The notes under the pieces: model-generated
What the model was told of the DNA's origin: nothing
The model's database searches: none
What the model saw: only the letters and a program-made list of their open reading frames with translations
NCBI GenBank assembly: GCA_038373865.1
Contig: JAXGGA010001132.1
Location: 1 to 64,000, forward strand
Reading direction: 5' to 3'
Source: Uloborus plumipes
Taxonomy: Eukaryota; Arthropoda; Arachnida; Araneae; Uloboridae
DNA: 64,000 bases
Made by a program: the position numbers and the translations under genes
Shown: in pieces, positions 11,577-22,839 of the stretch
How the letters are laid out: the number at the start of each line of letters is the position of its first letter
Position numbering within the stretch: position 1 is the first letter of the stretch

Positions 11577-13355
11577 TGAGTATTGCGAAGATGTAGGTTA
11601 CTCCAGCTATTGGGGGATTTTATTGATCAAGATTCAGAATAGAAACATACTTTTAAGCATCAGCCCCATGTCATTGTTACGTACAGGACAATCGGAGTCT
11701 ACAATTTCACCAACATTTTGTTATAGATCTTAATATTTTAACTAAACATTCGCAAGGGAGTCGTTGAATTTCTCCACATTTGATACAAAGATATTCTTAA
11801 CATATCTATAATCAATTAATTAAATGATTTTGCTTTTTTAAATTTTAATTAAATGATTTTGCTTTTTTAAACTTAATTTATTTGCTTACGTCAAGTGCTG
11901 GCCGTTTAAAGTCAACCTCTTCACAGAATTAAGCGGGAAAAAATGCAAAATAGTCGTAATAATTACAAGATTCACCAAAAATAAAAAAAATCAGTTACTT
12001 ATTTTAGCAACAACAATACTACTTTTAGACTTATTTGAAGTCGGCTGGAAAAATATGGGCGACGTATCATTATTGCTACAATAATATGTCGTCAGAAAGA
12101 AATGGATTGTTCATGAATATTTGCTAACCAACAAGAAATTGTATCAGATTTTGGATCCAATTAAGTTTACATTTATAGTTAATTTATATTTCAGGTACGG
12201 ATCATAGTTTAGCGATTAAAAAATAAAAGACAGCCATATTAGATCACTCTGAGATCGCACGCCCGATAAAGAAATATCATTCGTATGCGAACTGATAACT
12301 TCTTCTTTTTTGATGTATGCTAAAATGTTACTTCAGTAAATAGATCAATTGTTTATTTAGAGAAGTTTTTGTTCAAATTTCCTACCATAATAAATACGAT
12401 AAATATTGTTATTAATGCTTTTAAGCAACCAATTTCTAAGCTATTTTTTATATTTAAATATTTTTAGTAAGCAAAATAGCAAGATATATCTCGCTCATTT
12501 ACAAGAAAACCAGATTTTCAACCATAAATGTTCAAAAGAACAAAGGTTGGAATGATCTCTATCGATTGAAAATAGAATCGTCCAAATCATTTCGTCAGTG
12601 AGAAGTTATTGATGGAAAAACAAATAAGGAGAAAAAATGGTATTTAAAAAAAACGGTAACTTCCTGCTTTCCTAAGTTGGTAAAAAGAAGAAAATTTCGT
12701 TTTTTTTTTTTTTCTAAAAAAGTATCATGAGTGGAAACTCATGGGAGAAAGCGAATGGGGTGTGTAAATTCACGTGGCTGAACACTTAACTAATGAAAAT
12801 TTAAATCAGATTGGACAAAATTTAAAGCTTTGCTTTTCTTTTTTGTCGCCATAATAGATGAAATGAACTTAATTCAATGGAAGGAAACACGTCAAAGAAA
12901 CTGTGATTTTGTAAATTTCATGAACGTTACTTTACGAAATGCTTGTGAAAAATGTATTAGTGTTCTTGTTTTTTCTTTAGTGGAGATAGTACGAGGGTTG
13001 AATGAAAAGTAATGGAACTTCAAATGCTCCATTTTTCACAATGCGCACAATGTACAATTTACACATGAAGAGGTTAATTTTTTTGTATCCAGTTTAAAGA
13101 ATAAAAATGTGTTTTTCTTTAATTATCTTTTTTAAATAATATCTTTGAAATGAATGGTTGAACCATATGTCTGTGATGATTTGAAAGGAAACTATTGATT
13201 TTTTTCAAACATGAAGGGAAAAAAATGACTGGCATAATCTATGAATCTGTAATATCAGATTTTAAAAAGTCAGAAATTTTATCAGTTAAAATTTCAGTCG
13301 AAGTTTATTATTTTAAAATTATAGTTATCTTTATTTACAAAGTGTAAAATCATCT
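11577..13355. other. No feature seen
   Basis: AT-rich sequence with an approximate duplication TTAAATGATTTTGCTTTTTT near 11820-11870. No gene or element boundaries noticed. Confidence 0.45.
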
Positions 13356-13357
13356 GC

Positions 13358-13359
<2 letters not shown>

Positions 13360-13402
<43 letters not shown>
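13360..13402. repeat. (ATT)n microsatellite
   Basis: An uninterrupted TTATTATTATT run of about 40 bp. Confidence 0.95.
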
Positions 13403-13404
<2 letters not shown>

Positions 13405-13429
13405 CTTCCTAGCTCACTAATTTTACCGA

Positions 13430-13873
13430 TACTTACTACTTAAGTTTAAACTTAATGATTTCATTTCTACAGATATCAATTGGAATTAGTATAACCTATC
13501 GGATTTCTATTGATGTCAATTAAAGCTTTAAGTGATATCCATTGGGATCAATATCCTACTGACCAGATTTCTATTGATATCTATAAAGCTTCTATTGATA
13601 TCCATTGAAATGCTTTCCTACTGACCAAATTTCTATTGATGTCTATAGGGCTTCTATTGATATCCATTGGGATACTTTCCTACTGACCAAATTTCTATTG
13701 ATGTCTATAAGGCTTCTATGAATATCCATTGAGGTTATGATCAATAGGCTACAGGTATCAATAGCTTATATCGACACCAATAGAGACATCTATAAGAAAT
13801 CAATTCATATCAATAGAACTCTACCGACATCAATAGATTTTTCTATTGATCTCTATGGGTCATTTTTAGTAGG
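13430..13873. repeat. TTCTATTGATRTC repeat block with inverted half
   Basis: From about 13490 to 13735 there are repeated units of roughly 63 bp: CTACTGACCARATTTCTATTGATRTCTATA then GCTTCTATTGATATCCATTG. From about 13740 the motif appears mostly inverted (ATCAATAG), ending in TCTATTGATCTCTATGGGTC and TAGTAGGG. The arrangement suggests a foldback element, but I could not fix its ends. Confidence 0.6.
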
Positions 13874-13945
13874 GTATATGTTACTGTAAAAACAACAGTA
13901 CAATACTGGCAGCAGAGATACCAGTTTAAAACTGTAAAATTCACA
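13874..13945. mobile_element. TACAG-type MITE fragment
   Basis: TTACTGTAAAAACAACAGTA followed by ATACTGGCAGCAGAGAT and CCAGTTTAAAACTGTAAAAT. These are pieces of the family at 10.9 kb in reverse orientation, truncated next to the preceding repeat block. Confidence 0.6.
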
Positions 13946-14690
13946 AAACTACATTTACTTGTATTACAGCAGCAGGATTGCGACATTGCAGCTATTGAAC
14001 TCTGTCAAAGGAAATTGAATACACATGAAACGGCTTCAAATTTACGAAACATTACACAATGGATCATTAGTTGGGAAGTTGGATTTTACCGCATACATGA
14101 ATAAAATGGAAGATCATTTCGAAAACGCGTAGCTCATGGTATGTATTTACGCATACACAATATTCAATATCATATCTGAGGAGTCAAAATTTAACTGTGA
14201 ATGATACAATGTATTAAAGAAGACAAACACAACTTAAGAATAAAACGAGAATAAATAAATGGGGAAGTATTATCAGGAGGCTGTGTACTCATTGCAAAGT
14301 CTCCGAGGGTGTCTAGGTGTTGAGCTGTGGAAAGTTGCAAGGAGTACCACACAAATGAATCATTATGACTTGTCCTGAATAGAATTCAGCGCAAGCTCCA
14401 TTTTTCAAAAGATACCTCTGGGGCAGCCATGTCCGCGTGGTGCGTATTTAACCGGCTAAGTCACGGAGTTTGAAAAGTCATCACAAAAGATGCTTAGTAT
14501 GTATCTGGCAACTTGGCCTTCATAAATTTTAAAACTTATTTGGATTGAAACGCTTTTGGACGATGAGATTGAGAATATTTTGAATTCATTTTGTAGGCAA
14601 TAAGTCAACAATAACTTTTCTTGAGCATAAATGTAGAAATGTTAATAGGCATAGAATAAATACAGTATGGAAAAGTTAAGTAACGGAATT
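13946..14690. other. No feature seen
   Basis: Moderately AT-rich, non-repetitive sequence; no exon or element recognised. Confidence 0.45.
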
Positions 14691-14917
14691 GAAGGGTTTG
14701 GGGGATGAAGGGGCTATGTAACAAAACTAATTTAGAGTAATTTAGGTTCAAAGTTTTACTGTTTCAGCTTTTTCGTTTTCTGATTTTGTCATTATTGAGG
14801 GTGTGAAATTAGTCTTATGACATTTGTTCTTCAATGCACCAACTTTTACTTGCGTACCTGTGTCCAGATTGTATTTTCAAAAAAAGTAATATAGCCCCTT
14901 CATTCACCAAACCCTTC
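14691..14917. mobile_element. Short MITE with GAAGGGTTTGG ends
   Basis: The left end (14691-14720) and right end (14887-14917) form an inverted repeat of about 30 bp: GAAGGGTTTGG...ATGAAGGGGCTAT against ATAGCCCCTTCAT...CCAAACCCTTC. AATT flanks both sides. The ends resemble those of the MITE at 38387-39194, so the two probably belong to one family. Confidence 0.7.
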
Positions 14918-16476
14918 AATTGTGAGCCGTTGCAAAAACGCTAGAAATACTCTTTCTATAAAATTGTTCCCGTTTAATCAGCAAACCTTTATTTTCACAA
15001 CCATTCGTTCCAGACGCTAATGTCCAACTACAAAAATGCTTAAAATAAGGTGCAAAGTTAAGATATTTAAAGTTAGAAACGAAAAAAAAGAGTGAAAAAT
15101 ATGAAATCTAACTTTTATACGCGGATCCTGGGTCCTCTACATTTATATTTAGGGAAATAATCTTCATTGAAAATAACTCCAATAAAAAAATTAAAAAGAT
15201 TTGCGATTAGAGCTCAAAAAGTTATTTAAGTTTAAGGGTGGGTCTAGAAATGTTTCAAGGGAGACGCGGTTGGTTTTATTCCGTATCCTTTACTGAACAG
15301 ATTGATTTACAAATGCCGTCCTTATATGTTTTGGACTTCAATTTCGAAACGTGTCCTGCAGAGAGCCCTAAACCTCCCATCTGCTAAGATGATCTAAAAA
15401 TGCTTTTTTTTTGAACTTCAATGTTGAAAATTTACCAGTGGTGAGTCTTTCAAGGGAGGGGCGATCGTCTTTCCCTAGTATCGGTCCCTGTCCGAGTTCA
15501 AAATCTCAATGTATCGTGCAAAAAATGAGATTGGAACCTATAACCATTTCAGTAGAAAAACACGTTGTCGAAGTAAAAAAGCTAAATATTAAAATTTTTC
15601 ATTACTATTGAAAAATAAATGCAAATGTTTTGCGATGATGTAAAAAAGTGCACTATAAAATTTTGTAAAATTTTGAAAAAAGCACACTGCATGCCTAAAA
15701 ATCATTTTGAGGCAGACGTTCATTTTACAAATTAAAAGTAATGTTTCTAAAAAAATATTTCTTTGTACGGAATGCGAAATCAAAGTAGAAACAAACGTTT
15801 GCATTTCATTTACTTTGCTCTCGGAGGGTTGAATTACTGAAGATAAGGACTTGATTTCAAAGCTTTTTCCTCCCTAAGTGACAAATTTCGCGCAGAATGT
15901 TTTACTAACTTTTAATTAAAAACATTCTTTGCACATTCTTAAACAGTTTTCTCTTTAGTTCAATTGCATAAGACTTTCGGTCAAATAAAGTCGGAATTCA
16001 ATTCGTTGGAAGATTTCTTCTCTAGCATGACGCATGTAAATTGGTGGATTTCGTTGAAACTTCAGAAAGAAAATGCGAAAATGTTTAAAGAAAACTTTAA
16101 GCTTACATTCTTAAAGCGGTATTTAGTAGTATTTCAGAATTTCAAACAAAACGTTTGACTTGACCTTTTGAGAGCTGAATTCCAACATTTGAAACGTTTG
16201 ATTTGTTCTCTTTATTTTTTAAACATTCTTTTAAATTCTCGCTTTTTCTTGTAGCTTTGACAAAGGGTTATTATTTTTATTTTTTGCCCTGTTTTATACA
16301 TTTCCCTGTGTTTCTGCCATAATTATGAAGCATTTATTTATTTTTTAAATTATGTATCCATTTATATATCGTTTTCATAACGTCTCTATTTATTCATATT
16401 TCTTTTAAAGTGCACTCCCAAAGTGTACCGTTTATACGTCACGAAATATCGGTTATACTTCATTTTCCCCTTTCAA
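14918..16476. other. No feature seen
   Basis: AT-rich sequence with several short frames, none with recognisable protein character or repeat structure. Confidence 0.4.
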
Positions 16477-16841
16477 CACTGTAAAAAATGAATGTTGCTT
16501 ATACAGTATAATACAGCTAATTTTATAATAATAAACTGTAAAAATTGCTAAATTTACAGTAATAAACTGCTAAATATCTACTTTTACAGTGTTAAACTGT
16601 AAGATTGCTCATTTTAGCATAATAAACTGTAAAATTACTAATTCAACAGTTTATTACCGTGCATTTTTCAGTTTTAAGCTGGAACCTCTGCTGCCAGTAT
16701 TATACTGTTGTTTTTACAGTAGAATACAGCTAAATTTTACTGCAATAAACTGTAAAATTGCTAACTTTACAGTAAGAAACTGTAAAATTGCTAGTTTTAC
16801 AGTTTATGTGCACTTTTCACTTTTGAATTGGAACCTCGGTA
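16477..16841. mobile_element. TACAG-type MITE copy, right end missing
   Basis: Begins CACTGTAAAAAATGAATG and shows the family's internal near-palindromic CTGTAAAATTGCTA units and TGGAACCTCTGCTGCCAG block. It stops after TTGGAACCTCGG instead of continuing to the expected right end. Unrelated sequence and then a SINE follow. Confidence 0.7.
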
Positions 16842-16870
16842 AATCGCTTAGGTATGGAAGATGGTAAGTT

Positions 16871-17062
16871 TTTTTTTCCAGAAGCCATCAGCTTCAACAT
16901 ACAGGAGGACTGCGTACTATGCGCTTTGCCTCCTGACAAACACAGGACAGATTTACGGCACAGAGAGGATGAAATAACATCCATGGGCCAGGCGGGATTC
17001 GAACCCGTGACCACTTGCTTACGAGGAGAGTACTCAACCTCTAGGCCCACGTGACCCCCAGT
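16871..17062 (-). mobile_element. tRNA-derived SINE with 9-bp TSD
   Basis: On the minus strand the head (17062 downward) reads like a tRNA: TGGGCCTAGAGGTTGAGTAC as a box A-like region, then a perfect RNA polymerase III box B, GGTTCGAATCC (about 16999-17009), then GCCTGGCCCATGG. The tail ends in an A run (T run on the plus strand at 16869-16878). TGGTAAGTT flanks it on both sides (16862-16870 and 17063-17071), a perfect TSD. The head is not a functional tRNA gene. Open frames on both strands are by-products. Confidence 0.8.
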
Positions 17063-17071
17063 TGGTAAGTT

Positions 17072-18216
17072 CTTTAGAGAACTTTTGATGCGTGTGAGTT
17101 ATGTTGAGAGGGGAATAATGATTAGTACTACAAACGCTATAAATTTTGACTATTATAAAATACATTAGGACTATATAAATATTATGTACATTTTAACATT
17201 ATACAGCGTGTCGCCGCTGTGCCCATCTTAGGAAGCTTCTACAGGTCTCTACCGACACCCCCGGAATAGAGAGCCTCCCCACGTGATTGACAACCTTTTG
17301 TCCGGAGACTTCGATTCGTGCTCAAAATTGGCGTAGTTAAATCTCTGACTCGATATTTTCTTTTTTCATTTTGTTATATTCTACTTAACACCTTTAGTCG
17401 GAATTATGAAATAGTTAACCAAAAATGTTTTTATTTGGTACACAAAGTACTATGGCTAAGAGCATCTCCCAAACAAAATTTCAAGCTTGTGAGTAAAAAA
17501 TTTAAAGAGTTATGACGTGTCCAATTTTCCAGATACATATTTCAAAATAATAATTTCAGCAAAAAAAAATGTATGAAACATCACACAAACTTAATTGTAA
17601 AATATTCTCCAAACAATAACAAAACATAATATGAGCATTTGAAACGATAAATAAAAGATTATATATTTTTTTAAAAATCAGAAAAAAAGGTCGCCTTCGC
17701 GACAAAAATCTATTTTTGGCAAAACGAGTCAAATCCTATCTTCCAATCCATATTTTGGAATGTTGCCAATTCCAAAACTAGAAATTTTTGCACAGATGAT
17801 AATATACAGAATGTCAAGAGTAAACTACAAAAAAAAAATCAAGTAATTTAATCAATTATTGAAAGATTAGCAGCTGTTCGAAGCTGATGTTCGGTATACC
17901 GGACACCGGGCCTGAAGGGGAAGCAAAATAATTTCAATGCAGAAAGTTGAGTTGAGTTGGTTAAAATAAAATGGTGAAATCGTTTACAAAATTCTTTGTG
18001 ACAAAAACTTACATAAAGATAACACGTTTACTTTATTGGAAAATACATCTGACGCGCACACACACATAAAAAAATGCCACAAAACAGATGAAAGATACAA
18101 TATGCTCTAATAAATGAATGAAATGATACAATATGCTCTAAAGTCATGCAATCGTCAAAGTACAAAATAATATCTAATTTTTTCCCATGAAAAATTTTTT
18201 TAATTATGCATACATC
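17072..18216. other. No confirmed feature
   Basis: AT-rich apart from a GC-richer patch at 17205-17320, which I could not connect to any gene or element. A direct repeat, ATGATACAATATGCTCTAA-like, occurs twice near 18085-18140. Confidence 0.4.
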
Positions 18217-18288
18217 AAATTTACAAGTAAAACGTTCAATATATAGTCCCCCAATCGCCCACATATTGAACGTTTTACTTGTAAATTT
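18217..18288. repeat. Perfect 26-bp inverted repeat, 20-nt loop
   Basis: Arm 18217-18242 (AAATTTACAAGTAAAACGTT...) is matched without mismatch by 18263-18288 (...AACGTTTTACTTGTAAATTT). The 20-nt loop is C-rich. Transcription would give a perfect hairpin. It could be a foldback relic, a replication-slippage product or a small-RNA hairpin; nothing in the flanks decides. Confidence 0.9.
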
Positions 18289-19035
18289 GTACTCAGTAAA
18301 CTCGTCATTTTCCTTACAGAATCTGTCCTGGCATGTTTTTTTGAAATGTTCGTATAATATTAATACTATTACTCAGGAAATGAATCTAATCTACAAAGCA
18401 AAGGGAAAGAAAACGGTTTTGTTTTTAAATATTGTTAAAAGCTATATTTGATACAAAGGCAACTCCTACACCTCCTCTTCATTTTCCTCAAACACAACCC
18501 AAGCTTTTGTTCAGAGAAATTCCACAGAATCCCATGAAAGACGCCGCCTTCCAAATTCCCTTTTCGCAACTCAATCACCAACTAAAATTTGCTGAATACC
18601 CTTTATTTACTTTAAAGCGAATGATATTTTTGGACGAGAGGGGACAAAAAAGAAATTCGCTTTTTGTCCCTTATGTAAACCTGATCCGGAAAATTCTTAG
18701 AAGAAAAAGACGAAGAGAAATGAACAGATTAACAGAACTCTGGCGGCGTTAAGCCCCCGAGCTGTTGAAATGCTTTGACTGCAGTTTTGAAAAGGATCCG
18801 GAATTTTGGGAATTAATAGAAAATATATTTTTCTCGCGTATAACGGGAAATGTGAGAATAAATATTTTTAAAGCGAATTAAATTACTGTGTGTAAACTGC
18901 AATGAGATATCAAAAACTGAAAACTATTTCCCTCATTATATATAAGTAAGCGAATTTATACAGAAATAAAAATAGTTTATGTGCCATTTCACGGAAAACG
19001 ATAATTTTGTCCCTCACATGACGCTTCATATATTT
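18289..19035. other. No confirmed feature
   Basis: Contains a 106-codon frame at 18432-18752 with a basic C-terminus and no recognisable domain. I do not regard it as a gene on length alone. Confidence 0.35.
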
Positions 19036-19725
19036 CATTAATAGCTAAATTATACTTTAAAAAACTAAAAAATACGTTTTTTAGAGTTAATCAAACTATA
19101 AAGAGAGCTGTGAATCACGATGTATCATAAGTTTATATGCACTAATAAAAAATGCACCAACATGTAATATAGTTTAACCTTTAGTATTAATAAAAGTATT
19201 AAATACGTTACTTTTATATTTGCAAAGAACGTGAATTTTATCTTTTATTCAGAGCTACATACACACAAACAACTGAAACACTAATAATACATCAACGTAT
19301 AATAATATAGTTTAGCCTTTGGTATTAATAATAGTGTTAAATATATTACTTTTACATTTATAAAGAACGTGAATTTCATCTTTTATTCTGAGTTACATAC
19401 ATACATACCTACAAACAAACCCACATGTAAAACTAATAATTAAACTATAGTTTAAAAAAAACCACAAAATACGTTTTCAGTTTTTTTAAACTATATTTTA
19501 TGATACTCTAACTGATTTCCCTCTAAGTTTTAAAGACTATTAAATATTCGGTCTAAGTTTACATGCATTAATAATACATCAACATGCAATATAGTTTAGC
19601 CTTTAGTATTAATAATAGTATTAAATATATTACTTTTATGTTTGTAAAGAACATGAATTTATGTTTTATTCAGAGTTACTTACATGCATACAAACAAACA
19701 AACAAATCCACAAGTGAAACTTTTT
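19036..19725 (+). repeat. Tandem repeat cluster with TTTAGYCTTTRGTATTAATA
   Basis: Units with AATATAGTTTARCCTTTRGTATTAATA, TTACTTTTA and AAAGAACRTGAATTT occur at about 19155, 19305 and 19590. The missing middle position is filled by a TTTAAACTAT / AAAATACGTTTT segment, which also precedes the first unit at about 19045. The pattern is a compound tandem array with two alternating modules. TTCAGAGTTAC and ACAAACAAAC close each unit. Confidence 0.7.
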
Positions 19726-20375
19726 AAAGCGTATTAATATTAATACAAAAGGGTTATGAACAGAATTTTGTTGCTTAGGAAATCACTCACGTTTTTGTGA
19801 TTCCTTAAGAAAAACATTTCGACAGTATTTATTACTTTTGAATGAAATATTATACCGTCACATACGAGACAAAATGTCTACATTTCGTGGGGAAAACGTA
19901 AACGTCATTTTTTTAACAGTTTAAATTATTATTTCTCAACAAATGAGATATGTTTCATTTACTTTAGAGTCTTAGCAATCAAAATCTACAATTTGTTTTG
20001 TCGTTGTTAAATTAATAGAGCAAAAAAACACAAACTAATACACGAAGCCCTTTACGAGGGTTTGACTTTGCATGTCACATAAGTGACACATACAAGTAAA
20101 TTAAATTTCAATTAACAAAAATATTCCATAAAAATATAACTGCCAGGAGTATATTTTCATCAAATGTACGCATTAAAAAATGGGTTTACTCCTGTTTAGT
20201 TAAAATATTAGGATTCATGGCAACACAAAATGCTCGTTTTACAATGAAATAGTCCCATACAGGCTTTTATTATTACTTTGGGGAATTTCAAAGGGATTCT
20301 AAAGGAAGACTTGAACGAAATCTCCAGTCAAAGACGGACTTTTTGATTAGAAAAATCACCAAAGCTGCTCAATCA
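19726..20375. other. No feature seen
   Basis: AT-rich sequence without recognised structure. Confidence 0.45.
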
Positions 20376-21369
20376 TCTCTACTAATAATAAAACTGAAGG
20401 TGGGTCTGTCTTTCTTTCCTTCTTTCTGTCTGTCTGTGACCCGAGTAGCGACAAAACCGTTCGGTCGATTTTCATAAAATTTGGCACAAAATTAGTTCGT
20501 AGCACGGGGTTGTGCGTCTCAAAGCATTTTTTCGAAAATTCTATTTCGTTCTTCTTCTAGTATAATTCTTAGCTCATTTTGCATACAAATTCGATCAAAT
20601 GGGGAAGAAATATTTCATACACATTTTCAAGTCTTGTGTCATTCGAAAGCTTAAAATTTTCTGCTAAAAATGATATCAGTTTGAAGTTTCTACGAGCATT
20701 AGAAGAGCTGTAAATAATTGTTTTTAGAATCCCAGAAATTCAAGGCTTACCTTGAGCAAAGAAAACCAACGATTCTAAAATGGTTAAGCTCGAGAATAAA
20801 ATTTGAAGATAAAAATGAAATGAATAATTTTCTCAACGGAAATCAACATTTCATGTTGTTACCATGGTTACGTTTTTGTTTCCTATATTTGTTTCGTTCT
20901 TTTTCCTTTAATAATTTTTAAAATGTATTTGTTTTTGTAGCACTCCAAACTCCAGGCCTTATTAAAATTAGTTAAATGAAATATTTTAATTGTTGCGAAA
21001 AAAAATCGTCTGCTTTTCTTTTTTCAGTTTTTAAGTAATTAAAACTCCGTAAATTATAAAAAATATCCTATAAATTGCAGTATTGCAACGTTCTTTCTGA
21101 AATGTTTCATTTCGAAAAATGTATTATTTTGTTTTTAAAGCTAGGAAAGAAAACTCCCTTCTTCTTTTAAAATATGGTAAGATTTCTATTGTTTTCTGTG
21201 AACAACAAAATTATTCTCATTTTCTCTTTCGTCTCATTTTTATACCATAGTTGTAAGGAATTATAGTTGAATTATTACTAAAATTGAGCATTTTTTCTGC
21301 GATATCAATTTATTACCAAATGACGTTTTAAATTTTATACCACGGGCAAAGCCGTGCGGGTACCGCTAG
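20376..21369 (+). mobile_element. Non-autonomous Helitron
   Basis: The 5' end is TCTCTACTAATAATAAAAC after an A. The 3' end has a hairpin CACGGGCAAAGCCGTG (21341-21356), then CGGGTACCG, and ends CTAG before a T. TC...CTRR ends inserted between A and T, with a 3' hairpin about 10 nt before the end, are the accepted Helitron signature. The region after the 5' end has pyrimidine-rich TTTCTTTCCTTCTTTCTGTC and a conserved-looking CCGTTCGGTCGATTTTCAT. No Rep/helicase coding is present. It is the best preserved of the three Helitron-like copies here. Confidence 0.8.
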
Positions 21370-22839
21370 TAATAAATAAACAGGCAGTATGAAAAAACAG
21401 AATTTCATCATTCTCTGAAATGACATAGCATATTTCCAATAACACGTAAGAGAGAATTGTCGTACCATAAAATAGTTTTAAAAAACTCTTCTGAACGTTG
21501 ATGCTAATTCTCATGCACGAGATGTGAGATTCCGAGTTATCATGGCATTGAATTATTCAAACGTGTTGGCAACGCTTCGAAAATTTAGTCAATCTACCAG
21601 CAGTTAGAGCTTAGGAATTTTGTCGATTTAAATCTTGTTAACGCCAGTTGGCGCGATTGCTTGTGAGGCTCAAAAATAAAGCAAAAATTATGTCATATCA
21701 CGGATGGAGGGGTATGAATTATCACAGTTAATGTATAAACTTTAGGTTTGGTAACTGTCCATAGATTTAATAGAGCAAACGGAAACTCTCTTTGCTAATT
21801 TAAGTGAGTTTTCCAAGCACACCGAAAAATAAATCTTCTTCTTTTTGGGGTGGGGGGAACTTTTATGTGGGATGCGTTACTGGGGGCCTTTTTTCTTTTC
21901 ATATTAAGTGTGTTAGGGGGATCAGTACAACATACTCAGTTCAAATACATTTATTATGGAATTGGAAATCTTTCAAAAAATACTAATATGGGTCTGTGAA
22001 TTGTAAGTAAAAATAACACTTAAACGTAGGGACTATGTGGATTGAATATTGGGAGTCCTTTTACTATATCTCGGGGGTTCACTTTAAAAAATTAGACTGG
22101 TGCGTTGTTGTCAAAGAATAAGAAACATTTTTACGTAGTAATAGTATTCTCCATGTGAAACCAGATACCGGGGCTCAAAAAAAAAAAAATACAGATGCTC
22201 CACCCTCTTCTTTTTATTTTTATGGGGCACTGCTGGCTGTTGGACGAACAGTCGAACTCAATTTTCATTTATTTTTTATTGTATCTATCGACTTTATCAG
22301 GGCCTTCCGCTTTTTAATGTGTTTTTTATTTCTTCGCTTGCCTTTCAAGTTCTGTAAATCTCAGGGGGAAAACCAAGGGGGAACCTAAAAACGTATTAAG
22401 GGTCCAAATATCTTTCGTCATTGTTTCGTATAGGGAGGGGGTAACAAATAACCTGGGAGTTGCACCCTGTACATATAACATCGTTATTCCTTTCTATAAC
22501 CCATTGGAAAAAAAAATTGGCCGGGGGGGGAACAGATGGGGAAACCTACCTGTTAGGCTAGGTTCTTGAAGTGTCACCAAGAGTTATTTTTCTTCAAACG
22601 TATTTTTAAATTTAAAACAAATAGTCCATACGAGTAACTTATTTTATCTAAACCCAAAAAGCAACCAATTTGTTAAGGGGAAAAAAAGTGTGCGCTTTGT
22701 TCGAAGGGTTGTATTTTGCAATTACAATAATTAGTTTTACGCACAAAGCAGTTTGTAAAGTTTTTTTGTCCTTTGTTTAGGCACCTCGATAGCCTCGTTA
22801 TTTCGACAGAGGTTATTTAGTTCGAATTATATCTGAATC
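21370..22839. other. No gene; several G runs
   Basis: AT-rich with scattered G-run tracts (for example GGGGTGGGGGG near 21848 and a G run near 22525). No element ends recognised. Confidence 0.4.

Noticed and set aside
16854..17054. Frames on both strands at the SINE
   Set aside because: Both are shadows of the tRNA-derived SINE sequence.
18432..18752. 106-codon plus-strand frame with a basic end
   Set aside because: No recognisable domain, no splice or promoter context; length is possible by chance here.
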